Shown here: piece after piece, positions 45,553 to 54,083 of the stretch
Layout: the number at the start of each line of letters is the position of its first letter
Numbering within the stretch: position 1 is the first letter of the stretch
DNA from: Bdellovibrionales bacterium CG10_big_fil_rev_8_21_14_0_10_45_34
GTDB taxonomy: Bacteria > Bdellovibrionota > Bdellovibrionia > Bdellovibrionales > 1-14-0-10-45-34
Assembly: GCA_002778785.1 (NCBI GenBank)
Contig: PEZS01000008.1
Coordinates: forward strand, 7,207-71,206
DNA length: 64,000 nucleotides
Direction: 5' to 3'
Notes under the pieces: generated by a model
Told to the model about the DNA's origin: nothing
The model's database searches: none
The model's input: only the letters and a program-made list of their open reading frames with translations
Position numbers and translations under genes: made by a program

Positions 45553-47019
45553 TTAGAAGTATTTTTTGCGTTTAGAAGACGGCAAGATCCCCAACATATC
45601 CCTATACTTTGCAACCGTCCTGCGCGCGATATCGATCCCATCTTTACGAAGTATTTCAACGATTTTTTGATCAGAAATAGGGTTTGTAACATCCTCTTTA
45701 ACGACGATCTCTTTAATCTTTTGTTTCACAGACTCACTTGCTAAAGTTCCGCCTGAGGTTGTGTTGATACCGGAGTTAAAGAAATATTTAAGTTCAAAAA
45801 TACCGCGGGCCGTGTGCACATATTTATTTGAAGTGACGCGACTCACGGTCGATTCATGAATACCAATGTCGTTTGCAATATCTCGCAGAATCATAGGTTT
45901 GATATATTCGGAGCCAAGTTCAAAAAAGTCTCTTTGGTGCTTAACGATACTTTCTGTAACTCGATAGATCGTTCTCTGCCGTTGATGAATAGACTTTATT
46001 AAAAACATAGCAGCCTTGAGTTTGTCTTTAATGTATTCCTGAGCCTCTTTGCTCGTCCCACTGGCTTTCAACGAGTTTCTATAGAAGTTGGAGACTCGAA
46101 GGCGGGGTAGACCATCTTCATTCAGCGATACAACGTACTCCTCACCTACTTTGTAAACATAGACGTCCGGCGTGATATATTGAGTATCCGCAGGAACAAA
46201 GGCTCTTCCGGGTTTAGGCTCAAGCTCGTAAATGATTCGAGATATTTGAATAACTTCTTCGAGATCCTTGTTCATTGCCTTAGCAATGGCTTCGTAGTTT
46301 TTCTTTTCTAATTCCTTTAGATGATTATTAATGAGATAGACGAGATCGTGAGTGTCTTCACCGATATGCTCGGCTTGAATAAGTAGGCATTCTTTAAGAT
46401 CTCGCGCTCCAATGCCAGCTGGGTCAAATTCATGAAGAAATGGCAGCATTTCTTCAAGATCTTGCTCTCCTACCCCCTCGTCTTGAGCAATTTGGGCTAA
46501 AGGAGTTTTAATATATCCATCGTCATCTATGTAAGAGATGAGAATATGCACTAAACGATATTCTTCATCGTTAAATCCCGAAAGGTTCATTTGCCAAACA
46601 AGATGATCATAAAGACTTTCAGTCGTAGAAATCACGTTCTCGTAATTCATGATTTCATCTGAGCCTGGCCCAAAGTCTCGCGTTGGCTTTGAGGGCTCAA
46701 AGTAGTTTTCCCAATCGAATTCATCTTGCTTCGTTGGATCTTGAGAGGCTTCTACTGAGGTCTCAAAGTTTGTGTCCTGAGCAGTTCCATCGAGCGACTG
46801 GGTGTTATCACTTTCTTTGGCAACTTTCTCATCTGGGGCGTCCGGTGATTCACCGAGTTCTTCAAGGGTAGGATTTTCCTCGAGCTCTTTTCGGATGGCG
46901 GTTTCAAATTCCATGCGTGACAATTGAAGCAGTTTAATCGCCTGCTGTAGTTGCGGCGTCATTCGAAGAGTCTGAAACTGACCCTGTGAAATGTTTAAAC
47001 CAAATTTGCCCTGCGCCAT
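45553..47019 (-). CDS. rpoN: RNA polymerase sigma-54 factor
   Basis: Alternative sigma factor for -24/-12 promoters opened by AAA+ activators. Region I at the N terminus has the Gln-rich TPQLQQAIKLLQLSRMEF (about 21-38). A central acidic linker (about 50-115) follows, then the core-binding domain. The C-terminal RpoN box reads ARRTVAKYRDMLGI. Length is 488 residues. It lies 9 nt downstream of lptB, the common arrangement in proteobacteria. Confidence 0.97.
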   Translation of the reverse strand: MAQGKFGLNISQGQFQTLRMTPQLQQAIKLLQLSRMEFETAIRKELEENPTLEELGESPDAPDEKVAKESDNTQSLDGTAQDTNFETSVEASQDPTKQDEFDWENYFEPSKPTRDFGPGSDEIMNYENVISTTESLYDHLVWQMNLSGFNDEEYRLVHILISYIDDDGYIKTPLAQIAQDEGVGEQDLEEMLPFLHEFDPAGIGARDLKECLLIQAEHIGEDTHDLVYLINNHLKELEKKNYEAIAKAMNKDLEEVIQISRIIYELEPKPGRAFVPADTQYITPDVYVYKVGEEYVVSLNEDGLPRLRVSNFYRNSLKASGTSKEAQEYIKDKLKAAMFLIKSIHQRQRTIYRVTESIVKHQRDFFELGSEYIKPMILRDIANDIGIHESTVSRVTSNKYVHTARGIFELKYFFNSGINTTSGGTLASESVKQKIKEIVVKEDVTNPISDQKIVEILRKDGIDIARRTVAKYRDMLGILPSSKRKKYF

Positions 47020-47028
47020 TTAACCACC

Positions 47029-47757
47029 CTATAGCCTGAAGTTCTCACCCAAGTAGAACTTCTTGGCGATCTCTGAGTTTGCGATATCCTCAGAGGTTCC
47101 TTCTACTTGGATTTGTCCTTCTTTTAGTATATAGCCTCGATCGCAGATTGTGAGTGTTTCGCGCACATTGTGATCCGTTATAAGAATTCCTAGACCTTTA
47201 GCTTTAAGAGACTTAATCATCGACTGAAGATCACCAACCGCAATCGGATCAATTCCGGCGAAAGGTTCATCTAAAAGCAAAAAACTCGGCTCCGTCGCAA
47301 TGGCCCGGGCAATTTCAACCCTGCGCCTTTCACCTCCTGATAGAGAGTAACCCATGGAGTCAGAAATATGCCCGATCTTGAATTCCTCCAAAAGCTCCTC
47401 GGCCCTTGCATCTCTATCACCACCACTGAGTCCTATCGCCTCAAGGGCTACATAGAGATTTTCTCTAACAGTCAGTCTTCTAAAAACGCTTGCCTCTTGC
47501 GCTAAATAACTTACTCCAAGTCGAGCCCGTTGAAACATGGGCGCATCAGTCACGTTGGCGCCATTGAGATCAATTTCTCCATCATCAGGTTGAACTAAAC
47601 CCACTACCATATAAAAGCTTGTTGTCTTTCCTGCCCCGTTGGGCCCAAGAAGCCCAACAATTTCAGAGCCACAAACGTGAAAAGTGACGTTATCAACGAC
47701 TTTCCGTCCTCGATAAGATTTCGAAAGAGATTTGGCATCTATTCTCGCCTCAGACAT
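47029..47757 (-). CDS. lptB: LPS export ABC transporter ATPase LptB
   Basis: ATPase that powers lipopolysaccharide extraction from the inner membrane with LptF/LptG. It has Walker [10 protein letters not shown], signature LSGGERRR, Walker [13 protein letters not shown], and the H-loop TDHN. Length is 242 residues. It is encoded between the LptC-like gene and rpoN. Confidence 0.96.
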   Translation of the reverse strand: MSEARIDAKSLSKSYRGRKVVDNVTFHVCGSEIVGLLGPNGAGKTTSFYMVVGLVQPDDGEIDLNGANVTDAPMFQRARLGVSYLAQEASVFRRLTVRENLYVALEAIGLSGGDRDARAEELLEEFKIGHISDSMGYSLSGGERRRVEIARAIATEPSFLLLDEPFAGIDPIAVGDLQSMIKSLKAKGLGILITDHNVRETLTICDRGYILKEGQIQVEGTSEDIANSEIAKKFYLGENFRL

Positions 47758-47851
47758 GAACCCTCACACTATTTTAGTCGTTAACTACTAGGAACTCATG
47801 AAGTTCAATAGTAGCTCCGCTTCGTCATAAAGAGCCGTCAGCAGCCCTGAA

Positions 47852-48844
47852 TCATTTTTTATCTCCAGATTTCGGAGCCATAAACTTACCTTTTACGCCA
47901 AAAACCTGAATTTGGCGACCATTTCTGGAAAACACGATTTCTTCACCAACCAGAAGATCGCCGCCTCGAGTCAGCCTCGGGTTTCCCCTGAGCACATATC
48001 GGTCTTCTTTTAGCAACATGATTGCTGTGTCAGATTCGGCGAAGCGATCAGCATCCTTCAGTTTTGCGCCTCCAGTAACAACCAAGCTCGAGACTTCTCC
48101 CGAGGGTTTATCAAATCGAAATTCAGCCTCCGGGCCCTCAATGTGTGAAGTTCCCGAATCGATTTTGACATTATCCTTAAACCTGGACGAACGATCTGTT
48201 GCGCTTAAAAAAGCTTCGTCGCTCGTTATATATACGGAGCGCGTTTCATCGATCTCGCGGGTCGACTTCACATTGCCAACCACATGGATGAGATTTGAGT
48301 CCATCCAAGATTTCATTCTGCTGCCCGATAGTTCAAATTTTCCCGGCTGTACTTTCGGATCGCTTTTCATCTTAACGGGGCCAGGACTAACGATGGTTTT
48401 CTCAACGTGATGAAAGACAAGTCGATCACTCAAAAAAATGTAACCGTTCGACGAGGTCATTCGTATATTGCCGCGAATCTCCATGTTTTTAGTTTCTGAA
48501 TTTACAGTTCCATCTTCACCCTCGACGATATAACTGACCTGATCTTTACCAAAGAATTGAGCCTTAACATCTTTTAGAAACCAGTCTCCCGTACCGCGAA
48601 TCCCCACGGCCTCATTTGCCCATAGCTCCCACTGGCGAGAGTTCTCTCCAATCTCGACGAGGTAGACTCCCTCCATCTCTTGCTCGGCCTTATCCCTGAC
48701 TCCATCATGGCGGGGAACCAAAGGAGGACGGTTCTCGAGTGTTCTGGGGTTGAATACGAGCACCTCCGCAAATAGTGCAAGCCAGAGTACGATTCCAATT
48801 ACTCTACGTAAGACCAGACGAAAGGTTTTAGTCATTGCACTCAT
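47852..48844 (-). CDS. lptC: LptC-like protein with extended OstA region, probable LptC-LptA fusion
   Basis: Periplasmic LPS-bridge protein. One N-terminal transmembrane helix (about 13-32) is followed by an LptC-type beta domain. The C-terminal half continues with further OstA/LptA-like strands (for example TSDEAFLSATDRSSRFKDNV and IEGPEAEFRFDKPSGEV). At 330 residues it exceeds LptC (about 190) by about the length of LptA, and no separate lptA lies before lptB. A fused or elongated bridge is the simplest reading. An in-frame ATG at 48835 is an alternative start. Confidence 0.78.
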   Translation of the reverse strand: MSAMTKTFRLVLRRVIGIVLWLALFAEVLVFNPRTLENRPPLVPRHDGVRDKAEQEMEGVYLVEIGENSRQWELWANEAVGIRGTGDWFLKDVKAQFFGKDQVSYIVEGEDGTVNSETKNMEIRGNIRMTSSNGYIFLSDRLVFHHVEKTIVSPGPVKMKSDPKVQPGKFELSGSRMKSWMDSNLIHVVGNVKSTREIDETRSVYITSDEAFLSATDRSSRFKDNVKIDSGTSHIEGPEAEFRFDKPSGEVSSLVVTGGAKLKDADRFAESDTAIMLLKEDRYVLRGNPRLTRGGDLLVGEEIVFSRNGRQIQVFGVKGKFMAPKSGDKK

Positions 48845-48888
48845 AATATCATTCTCAATACTTACACAAAAGCTGCCGATTTTAACTC

Positions 48889-50130
48889 ATGATGAAGCGA
48901 GTCTGGTTTACATCAGTATCGAATCAGGTCCAAGGGCCTTTTTCAACCGAAGAGATTGAGCATAAACTGGCTCAAAATACATTTGCTAATTCGGATCTCA
49001 TTTGGTGCAAACGACAGTCACATTGGTTACCGATTTTTGCGTGGAAGACCGAAGCACCCAAAATTTTGGCGACTTTCGAAAAGGTACAGGTCGATACCGC
49101 CACTTGGTACCTTGAAAGAGACGGTCAAGTTTCTGGTCCGCTCAACCGCAACGAGCTTCTCAACCAAATAAAGAACACAGTTGATATTGATTCTCTTCGC
49201 ATCAGATTTGGAGCTGATGAAGTATGGCAGAGAGCTTTCGACTTTGGGGATCTGCTCGTCGATTTAGGCCTCAATAAACGGATACATCGAAGAGTGCCGT
49301 TTGCCGGCAGTGCTATTGTTCGAGCCAACAAAAAAGACATCCCGGTCGAGATCACAACCATTAGTGAAGGCGGTATAGGGATTCTGACAGACCAAAACTT
49401 GGCAGTCGGGTCGGAATATTCGGTAACCATAAATAGTGACCTGCTGTCGGCACCTCTTCATACTGTTGTACAGGTTCGGTACCACACGGGCCAATCCTAT
49501 GGGTTACAGTTTAAGCAAATTAACTTTGAGTCGAAATCAGTGATCCTTGATTACATTCGCCAGCTTACGGATGTTTCAATAAAGAATCCAAACCAAGACG
49601 AAATTGATGAGCTTTTCAAGCAAAGTAAACAGCCGACTTGGTATATAAAGGATCAGAAAAAACAATATGGGCCCTTCTCTTTAGACGAGACTCAAAAGGA
49701 GCTTAAGTCGCGAGACGACTTAGACGATCTGACACTTTGGACTCCCGGCCAAAAGCAGTGGAAGTCTGTTTACGAATTCAACGCTGTGCTCGAGACACTA
49801 GGGCTTTCGCGAAGGTTGCATATGAGAGCGCCAATTCAAGGCGCGTTTCAATATTCTCAACACGGCAAAGCTGATGTTAGTTTCAATATGTTTTCAATAA
49901 GTGAAAACGGACTCGGAATCGAAGGCGAAACAGGCTCTTCTCCTGGAGAGGTCATCGAGGGCAAAATTAAGTCGCGATTTATTGGGGTCGATATTTCCGT
50001 GAAGGCAAAAGTCATGCACTGCGAACGCGGTACCGTGGGTTTGGAGTTTTTGCAAATCACCGAAGAAAATCGCGCACTCATAAGGAACTACGTCGCTAAA
50101 TTTCAACCCGGCGCTAAGGCCGCCGCATAA
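48889..50130 (+). CDS. Multi-domain GYF-GYF-PilZ-GYF-PilZ protein
   Basis: A 413-residue cytoplasmic protein with three GYF_2-like domains (about 4-52 with QGPFSTEEI, 72-120 with SGPLNRNEL, 251-297 with YGPFSLDET). Two PilZ domains lie at about 131-225 and 308-402. Both keep the RxxxR arginines (Arg131/Arg135, Arg309/Arg313); the second motifs are TISEGG and SISENG, so the D/N is replaced. It is a longer relative of the GYF-PilZ protein at 40074. A c-di-GMP-responsive adaptor is likely, with an unknown target. It is divergent from lptC with only 44 nt between. Confidence 0.8.
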   Translation: MMKRVWFTSVSNQVQGPFSTEEIEHKLAQNTFANSDLIWCKRQSHWLPIFAWKTEAPKILATFEKVQVDTATWYLERDGQVSGPLNRNELLNQIKNTVDIDSLRIRFGADEVWQRAFDFGDLLVDLGLNKRIHRRVPFAGSAIVRANKKDIPVEITTISEGGIGILTDQNLAVGSEYSVTINSDLLSAPLHTVVQVRYHTGQSYGLQFKQINFESKSVILDYIRQLTDVSIKNPNQDEIDELFKQSKQPTWYIKDQKKQYGPFSLDETQKELKSRDDLDDLTLWTPGQKQWKSVYEFNAVLETLGLSRRLHMRAPIQGAFQYSQHGKADVSFNMFSISENGLGIEGETGSSPGEVIEGKIKSRFIGVDISVKAKVMHCERGTVGLEFLQITEENRALIRNYVAKFQPGAKAAA

Positions 50131-50269
50131 AGGTTCTGCCGGCAGTCTGGTGGAATGACTTTGTAATTTCAAAGGTTCTAAGAACCTATTAATTAAAATC
50201 TAAATCAAACTCAGTAACCGACAAAATTGGTTTCAGATCATAGTTTTGACCCACAGAGGTTTGCTGTGA

Positions 50270-50413
50270 ATGAGAGCAGGACTCACCGAAGACAAGTTGA
50301 AACTCGGAACAAAGGTAAAAATATTTGGGCGACTTTTTAAAAGATCTCGCAGCCAGTTTTGGATGTTAGCAGAGGAACTTACCGTAGATGGTCTGACCTA
50401 TAAATTGAGATAA
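50270..50413 (+). CDS. Possible small protein or gene remnant (47 residues)
   Basis: ATG-started frame with AGAGG about 10 nt upstream. The product contains LKLGTKVKIFGRLFKRSRSQ and ends DGLTYKLR. It reads like the C-terminal part of a small beta-strand domain, and an in-frame TGA directly precedes the ATG. It is therefore either a short gene or a decayed one. The rest of 50131-50479 shows only the 21-bp duplication and no other feature. Confidence 0.3.
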   Translation: MRAGLTEDKLKLGTKVKIFGRLFKRSRSQFWMLAEELTVDGLTYKLR

Positions 50414-50449
50414 ATCGACGCTGTGCAGGTAGGATTCAACTGGTTATTT

Positions 50450-50498
50450 CTCTAGCCGAACACAATCGCTTCGATCGCTCTAGCCGAACACAATCGCT
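50450..50498. repeat. 21-bp direct repeat spanning the transposase stop
   Basis: CTCTAGCCGAACACAATCGC plus one T occurs at 50450-50470 and again at 50478-50498, a period of 28 nt. The second copy encodes the C terminus of the minus-strand transposase gene, so the end of the gene has been duplicated just outside it. Confidence 0.85.
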
Positions 50499-51082
50499 CT
50501 TCTTAATTCTCTGCGCCTCTTCGCGCCGCCAACCTCACGAGGAACATACGGTAGATAACCGATCGCTTCAAGTGTGTTTTCGGCCAAATACAAAGACAGT
50601 CTTTTGAAATCCCTACCCCATTCCACGATGCGAGTATAGGGCCGAAAATCCCAGAATCTCTGCTTCGGGAGTTTAGAGTCTTTTAGACGACTACGCGAGG
50701 CTGATCCAATACTGCCTCGTTGAGTATTTAGAACTAATCGAGCGATCAGGCCGCTCACAGACCTTATGAAATTTTTGTAAGAGTCTCGTGTCGAAGGAAG
50801 AATCACTAGATGCAAATGGTTCCCACCATTGGCAAATCGATAAACTTTCACGCCAAATTGCTTCGCCTGCTTATGAATAATGCTCTCGATAGCGTCATCT
50901 TTACGAAGGAAGGAGTGCTGCCCCTTAGCTAGTGATGAGCGCAATACCAAATGCATGCTTTTGCGAAATGAAATGGGTCTTTTAACCTTAGGATTACTTT
51001 TTAAAAGGGATCCGCCGAACTGTCTTGCTATTTTATCTTCGAGTAACGCAAACCCAAGTTGTTTTTGATTGGTCTTTTTCAT
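50480..51082 (-). CDS. REP-associated tyrosine transposase (Y1/IS200-like, RAYT)
   Basis: A 200-residue single-domain Y1 transposase. The N-terminal RPISFRKSMHLVLRSS is typical. The HUH metal motif is NHLHLVI near residue 108, followed by FIRSVSGLIARLV. The catalytic tyrosine is probably in LSLYLAENTLEAIGY, the position of YixxNPxxAG in relatives. The ATG at 51082 with GAGG upstream is preferred to a TTG at 51133. No IS200 terminal structures or partner TnpB are seen, which fits a domesticated RAYT acting on REP sequences. The palindromic repeats at 14975 and 41112 are candidate substrates. Confidence 0.75.
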   Translation of the reverse strand: MKKTNQKQLGFALLEDKIARQFGGSLLKSNPKVKRPISFRKSMHLVLRSSLAKGQHSFLRKDDAIESIIHKQAKQFGVKVYRFANGGNHLHLVILPSTRDSYKNFIRSVSGLIARLVLNTQRGSIGSASRSRLKDSKLPKQRFWDFRPYTRIVEWGRDFKRLSLYLAENTLEAIGYLPYVPREVGGAKRRRELRRAIVFG

Positions 51083-51275
51083 TTTTGGAGTGACCTCTTT
51101 GGTAAAGCTAAAGCATTTTGGTAGCGATGTCAAAATATTTTTTACTCAAAGGAGCTGTCGCCTTTAAACAGTTTGTTGACTTAGACTCCATGCCACTTTG
51201 TGCGGGGGATGACCGGACAGGACAGGGCGGAATTAAGTGCTCGGCTTAAATATCCCGGATTGCTTCTTCAAGGAC

Positions 51276-51587
51276 TCACGCGAGCAAACACAGATGTGGA
51301 CTGGTATTTTTCTTTTGTACTTTTTCGGAGTGTTCTTCTGTTAGTTCTCTCACCGCAACAACAATACTTTCACTGTTAGCAATTCCCAATTCTTTCGCGA
51401 TGGAGTGGGCCGTGGCGTTGAGATAAGCGCCTGCTCAGGATTGGCAATTCGTTGATTTGACACAGTCTAAAGCCAGTATCCTTTGACTAGTTATATCGTA
51501 TAATTCCATTTGCATTTTTATTGGCAGATCTCGCACTTCACAGTTGAAGGTAGGAGATTGGCTTTTCGCATAAGAACTGCTGACGAA
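51276..51587 (-). pseudogene. Possible decayed coding remnant in a gene-poor gap
   Basis: The 51083-51728 gap holds no intact gene. On the minus strand this frame runs 103 codons with one internal TGA (51435-51437). It reads MQMELYDITSQRILALDC before the TGA and HSIAKELGIANSESIVVAV after it. A second minus frame reads YECVCTVNNAESDSSAV until 51518, overlapping the first. That pattern would fit a small secreted protein broken by a frameshift and a stop, but chance is not excluded. A perfect palindrome CTGCACGTGCAG lies at 51629-51640, and a degenerate REP-like stretch (GGAGTCAATTATGGGG) follows. Confidence 0.2.
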
Positions 51588-51728
51588 TCACTCTCGGCGT
51601 TGTTGACTGTGCAGACGCACTCGTAGAACTGCACGTGCAGGTATGCGGAGTCAATTATGGGGCCTCGTGCCCGCGGTTACACGGAGCCACTGTAGAACTA
51701 GGCGTGGGTTAACCAAATACTTCTCTTG

Positions 51729-52136
51729 TTAATTTGTGTAGCTGGTCTTTGTTGCGAGTAATTCTAATGAGATTGTTTCGTTTTTATTTCCGACCTCAAT
51801 CGAAGCGGCCTCACCTAGCTTTGAGACTACTTGTGGCGTAGAGATTACTCCGTTAGGCGTTTTATTGGCGTCTACAACAATGTACTCCATATACAAAGTA
51901 TCGTTTTTAACCTCTGTGATTCGTCCAAGAACTGTAAAACCTTCCTTCGCGTTTACTAGGGTGGTCCAAATTTTATTGTCTTTTGAAAGAATCAACTCAC
52001 CCGCGTTTTCGACGTTCTTTTTACCGGTACGATATTTAAAATTAGTTTTGACCAGGTATCCTTCTGATTTTTCAATGACTGCGAATGCTGGCATAGCAAA
52101 AGTTGCTAGAATCAAAATAACCGTAAAATGTCTCAT
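51729..52136 (-). CDS. Secreted protein of unknown function
   Basis: A 135-residue product with a signal peptide (cleavage near AFAVIE). The mature part is predicted mainly beta and includes GELILSKDNKIWTTL and GRITEVKNDTLYMEYIVVD, which suggests a small beta-sandwich or barrel. It has no cysteine and no known motif. GAGAGG precedes the ATG. It lies downstream of gliding-type operon 2 on the same strand, with a 184-nt gap. Confidence 0.7.
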   Translation of the reverse strand: MRHFTVILILATFAMPAFAVIEKSEGYLVKTNFKYRTGKKNVENAGELILSKDNKIWTTLVNAKEGFTVLGRITEVKNDTLYMEYIVVDANKTPNGVISTPQVVSKLGEAASIEVGNKNETISLELLATKTSYTN

Positions 52137-52320
52137 GGCTTGGCCTCTCTAAATTGTTGATTCAAAAATTGTACGCAATCAAAGTAGCAAGTAAAGGAAT
52201 TTTTGCTTCGCTCTTCAAATGAACTCTCGCTCTTGGAATAAACTCTCGCCGCTAGGCCCTTAAGACCAACAACATTTTAACTTCATCTACTATTGAAGTG
52301 ACCTTCTTAAGACAAGCATC

Positions 52321-52917
52321 TTAAAACAGAGATTCTTCTGGCTTCTCTTCTGGTTCTTTCATAACAGCAAAGTTGATTTCTGAAGCTCCAGCTTCAGTGA
52401 CGGTGTACATGACCTTTTTTATAGTTAAGAAATCTATAGCTTTGTCGGCTTGAACTGTAACATTTCGAAAGTCAGTCTCTTCTTCTTGGGGAGCCCCTTT
52501 CTTAGAGTCAGAGACCACTCCTCTTACAATCGTTTTAAGTTCACCCTTTCTCTCGACTTCCTTTGCTTTAATTGCCTCAATCAAACGATTGTGAAGGCTT
52601 GAAATCATCCAATCTGACTGCTCCTTTACGTCTGTAAAATCCGCGACTATCTCTTGATCAAGTAGTATTTGAGTATTTGTAACCGTCACTACGTGCGCGG
52701 GCTTGAGATCCTTCACGGCTGATGCCCTTGGCAGTTCAACATCTTTACGTATGGGAATAACTTCCCCCGTTTGATTGTAGTTCTGGAGCAGAAATATCAC
52801 GAGAACCGTGAACATATCTACCATGGCAGTCAAAGAAAGGAACGCAACCATCCTCTTAGGCCCTTTGAGCATTTTCTTATTACGCCGATCCCGTTTGCCC
52901 GGGGGATGGATTGCCAT
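52321..52917 (-). CDS. TolR/ExbD-family motor protein (operon 2, second)
   Basis: A 198-residue TolR-like protein. It has a basic cytoplasmic N terminus, a transmembrane helix (about 25-44) with the conserved Asp in LTAMVDMFTVLVIFLLQ, and a periplasmic domain with a Lys/Glu-rich insert near residue 125. It is most like the operon 1 protein at 37289, sharing the AMVDM motif and the C-terminal KKVMYT segment. It is the last gene of the operon. A weak inverted repeat (ACTTCA/TGAAGT) lies about 30 nt beyond the stop. Confidence 0.88.
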   Translation of the reverse strand: MAIHPPGKRDRRNKKMLKGPKRMVAFLSLTAMVDMFTVLVIFLLQNYNQTGEVIPIRKDVELPRASAVKDLKPAHVVTVTNTQILLDQEIVADFTDVKEQSDWMISSLHNRLIEAIKAKEVERKGELKTIVRGVVSDSKKGAPQEEETDFRNVTVQADKAIDFLTIKKVMYTVTEAGASEINFAVMKEPEEKPEESLF

Positions 52918-53390
52918 TAGTTAACCTCCGCCGTTGCTACTGACACCTCTGGAAACCCTGCCTTTAGCAAGGTGTCCATACCGCGAATCATGTCTTCGTA
53001 GGTGAGATTGTCAGCAACCGATAATATGGAATCTGACTTTTCTGGATACTTTTCTTTTACTTGCTTTAGATACACAACAAGGGACTCATGATCGAACAAT
53101 CCTTCTTTTAGCGGAAACCCCACTATTTGATTTCCGACACGTAGACTGTACCCACTGGCATCCATTCTAAGAGTCAGCAACAAGTCAGGACGAGGAGGAG
53201 GATCAACCTGCCCAGTGTCGTTTTGCTTACCATAGATTGAAGTACCCAGCTGGATCATTGAAACCTGCGTCCAGACGGCAGTGATCAGCAAAAAGATAAT
53301 ACAAACGCTCATTAAGTCGATAAATGGAACGAGGTTTAGATCTACGTTTATATCATTCTTATCGTTTGAATCGCCGCCAATACTCGCCAT
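52917..53390 (-). CDS. TolR/ExbD-family motor protein (operon 2, first)
   Basis: A 157-residue TolR/ExbD-like protein with its transmembrane helix at about 19-38 containing the conserved Asp in LNLVPFIDLMSVCIIFLL. The short periplasmic domain is of ExbD size. Genes for TolQ, this protein and the next TolR are contiguous, as in aglRQS. It shares one nucleotide with the downstream TolR gene. Confidence 0.88.
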   Translation of the reverse strand: MASIGGDSNDKNDINVDLNLVPFIDLMSVCIIFLLITAVWTQVSMIQLGTSIYGKQNDTGQVDPPPRPDLLLTLRMDASGYSLRVGNQIVGFPLKEGLFDHESLVVYLKQVKEKYPEKSDSILSVADNLTYEDMIRGMDTLLKAGFPEVSVATAEVN

Positions 53391-53397
53391 TTGTTCC

Positions 53398-54063
53398 TCA
53401 GAATTTTAGTTTGTCTCGGTTCGCCACAACCAAGTTCATGAGTGTCATACTACTTTCAACCATATCATTTGAAAGTCGATTAGAACGAACTTGAAAGTAT
53501 CCGTAAAAAATGAGCGAGGGTATCGCAATCGATAAGCCGAACGCTGTACAATTAAGAGCGTGCGAGATACCTAGCGAGAGCATCTCCGCCTTTTGTGCCG
53601 GGTCTGCTTTTTCAACAGCACCAAACGAAGTAATTAGACCAACAATCGTTCCAAGAAGACCTATGAGTGTGGCGACGTTTCCGAAAACAGCTAGAAAGCC
53701 AGTCCACCCCTCTATCTTCGGCGTCTCCCTTAATACCGCGCTATCCATAGCAACCTGAATTTCTTCGTCAGGCCTTTTGTTCGCTGCCTGTACCAACCCC
53801 GCCTTCAAGGCATTCGAGAGGGGCGCAGGTCTTTGATCACAAAAACTTATCGCTTGCCTAAGATCTCCTCGTAAAATCATTCCAAAGAGAGTGTCGGTAA
53901 ATGATTGCTTGTCTAGGGTCATCCTTTGAAAGGCTAGAAAGCGCTCGATAATGAGTGCCACGACAAGAATACCGACCGCCGCAATGAAAAACATTGAGAC
54001 GCCACCATCTTGAAAGGCTTTGACGAGCCAATGCGCTTGTTCAACTTGTTGAGTGGGTTCCAC
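53398..54063 (-). CDS. TolQ/ExbB-family motor protein, AglR-like (operon 2)
   Basis: A 221-residue protein with three transmembrane helices: about 20-40 (FFIAAVGILVVALIIERF), 118-142 (FGNVATLIGLLGTIVGLI) and 160-182 (TAFGLSIAIPSLIFYGYF). The first begins after a short N terminus and the large cytoplasmic loop lies between helices 1 and 2. It is the motor channel for operon 2. It lies 20 nt after the FHA/TonB gene; in operon 1 the motor genes instead precede the structural genes. Confidence 0.92.
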   Translation of the reverse strand: MEPTQQVEQAHWLVKAFQDGGVSMFFIAAVGILVVALIIERFLAFQRMTLDKQSFTDTLFGMILRGDLRQAISFCDQRPAPLSNALKAGLVQAANKRPDEEIQVAMDSAVLRETPKIEGWTGFLAVFGNVATLIGLLGTIVGLITSFGAVEKADPAQKAEMLSLGISHALNCTAFGLSIAIPSLIFYGYFQVRSNRLSNDMVESSMTLMNLVVANRDKLKF

Positions 54064-54083
54064 GTTAAAAATCCTCCTTCATG

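Noticed and set aside
45372-45692. Minus-strand open frame overlapping the 3' end of rpoN
   Set aside because: It lies largely in the palindromic repeat and in the wrong frame of rpoN.
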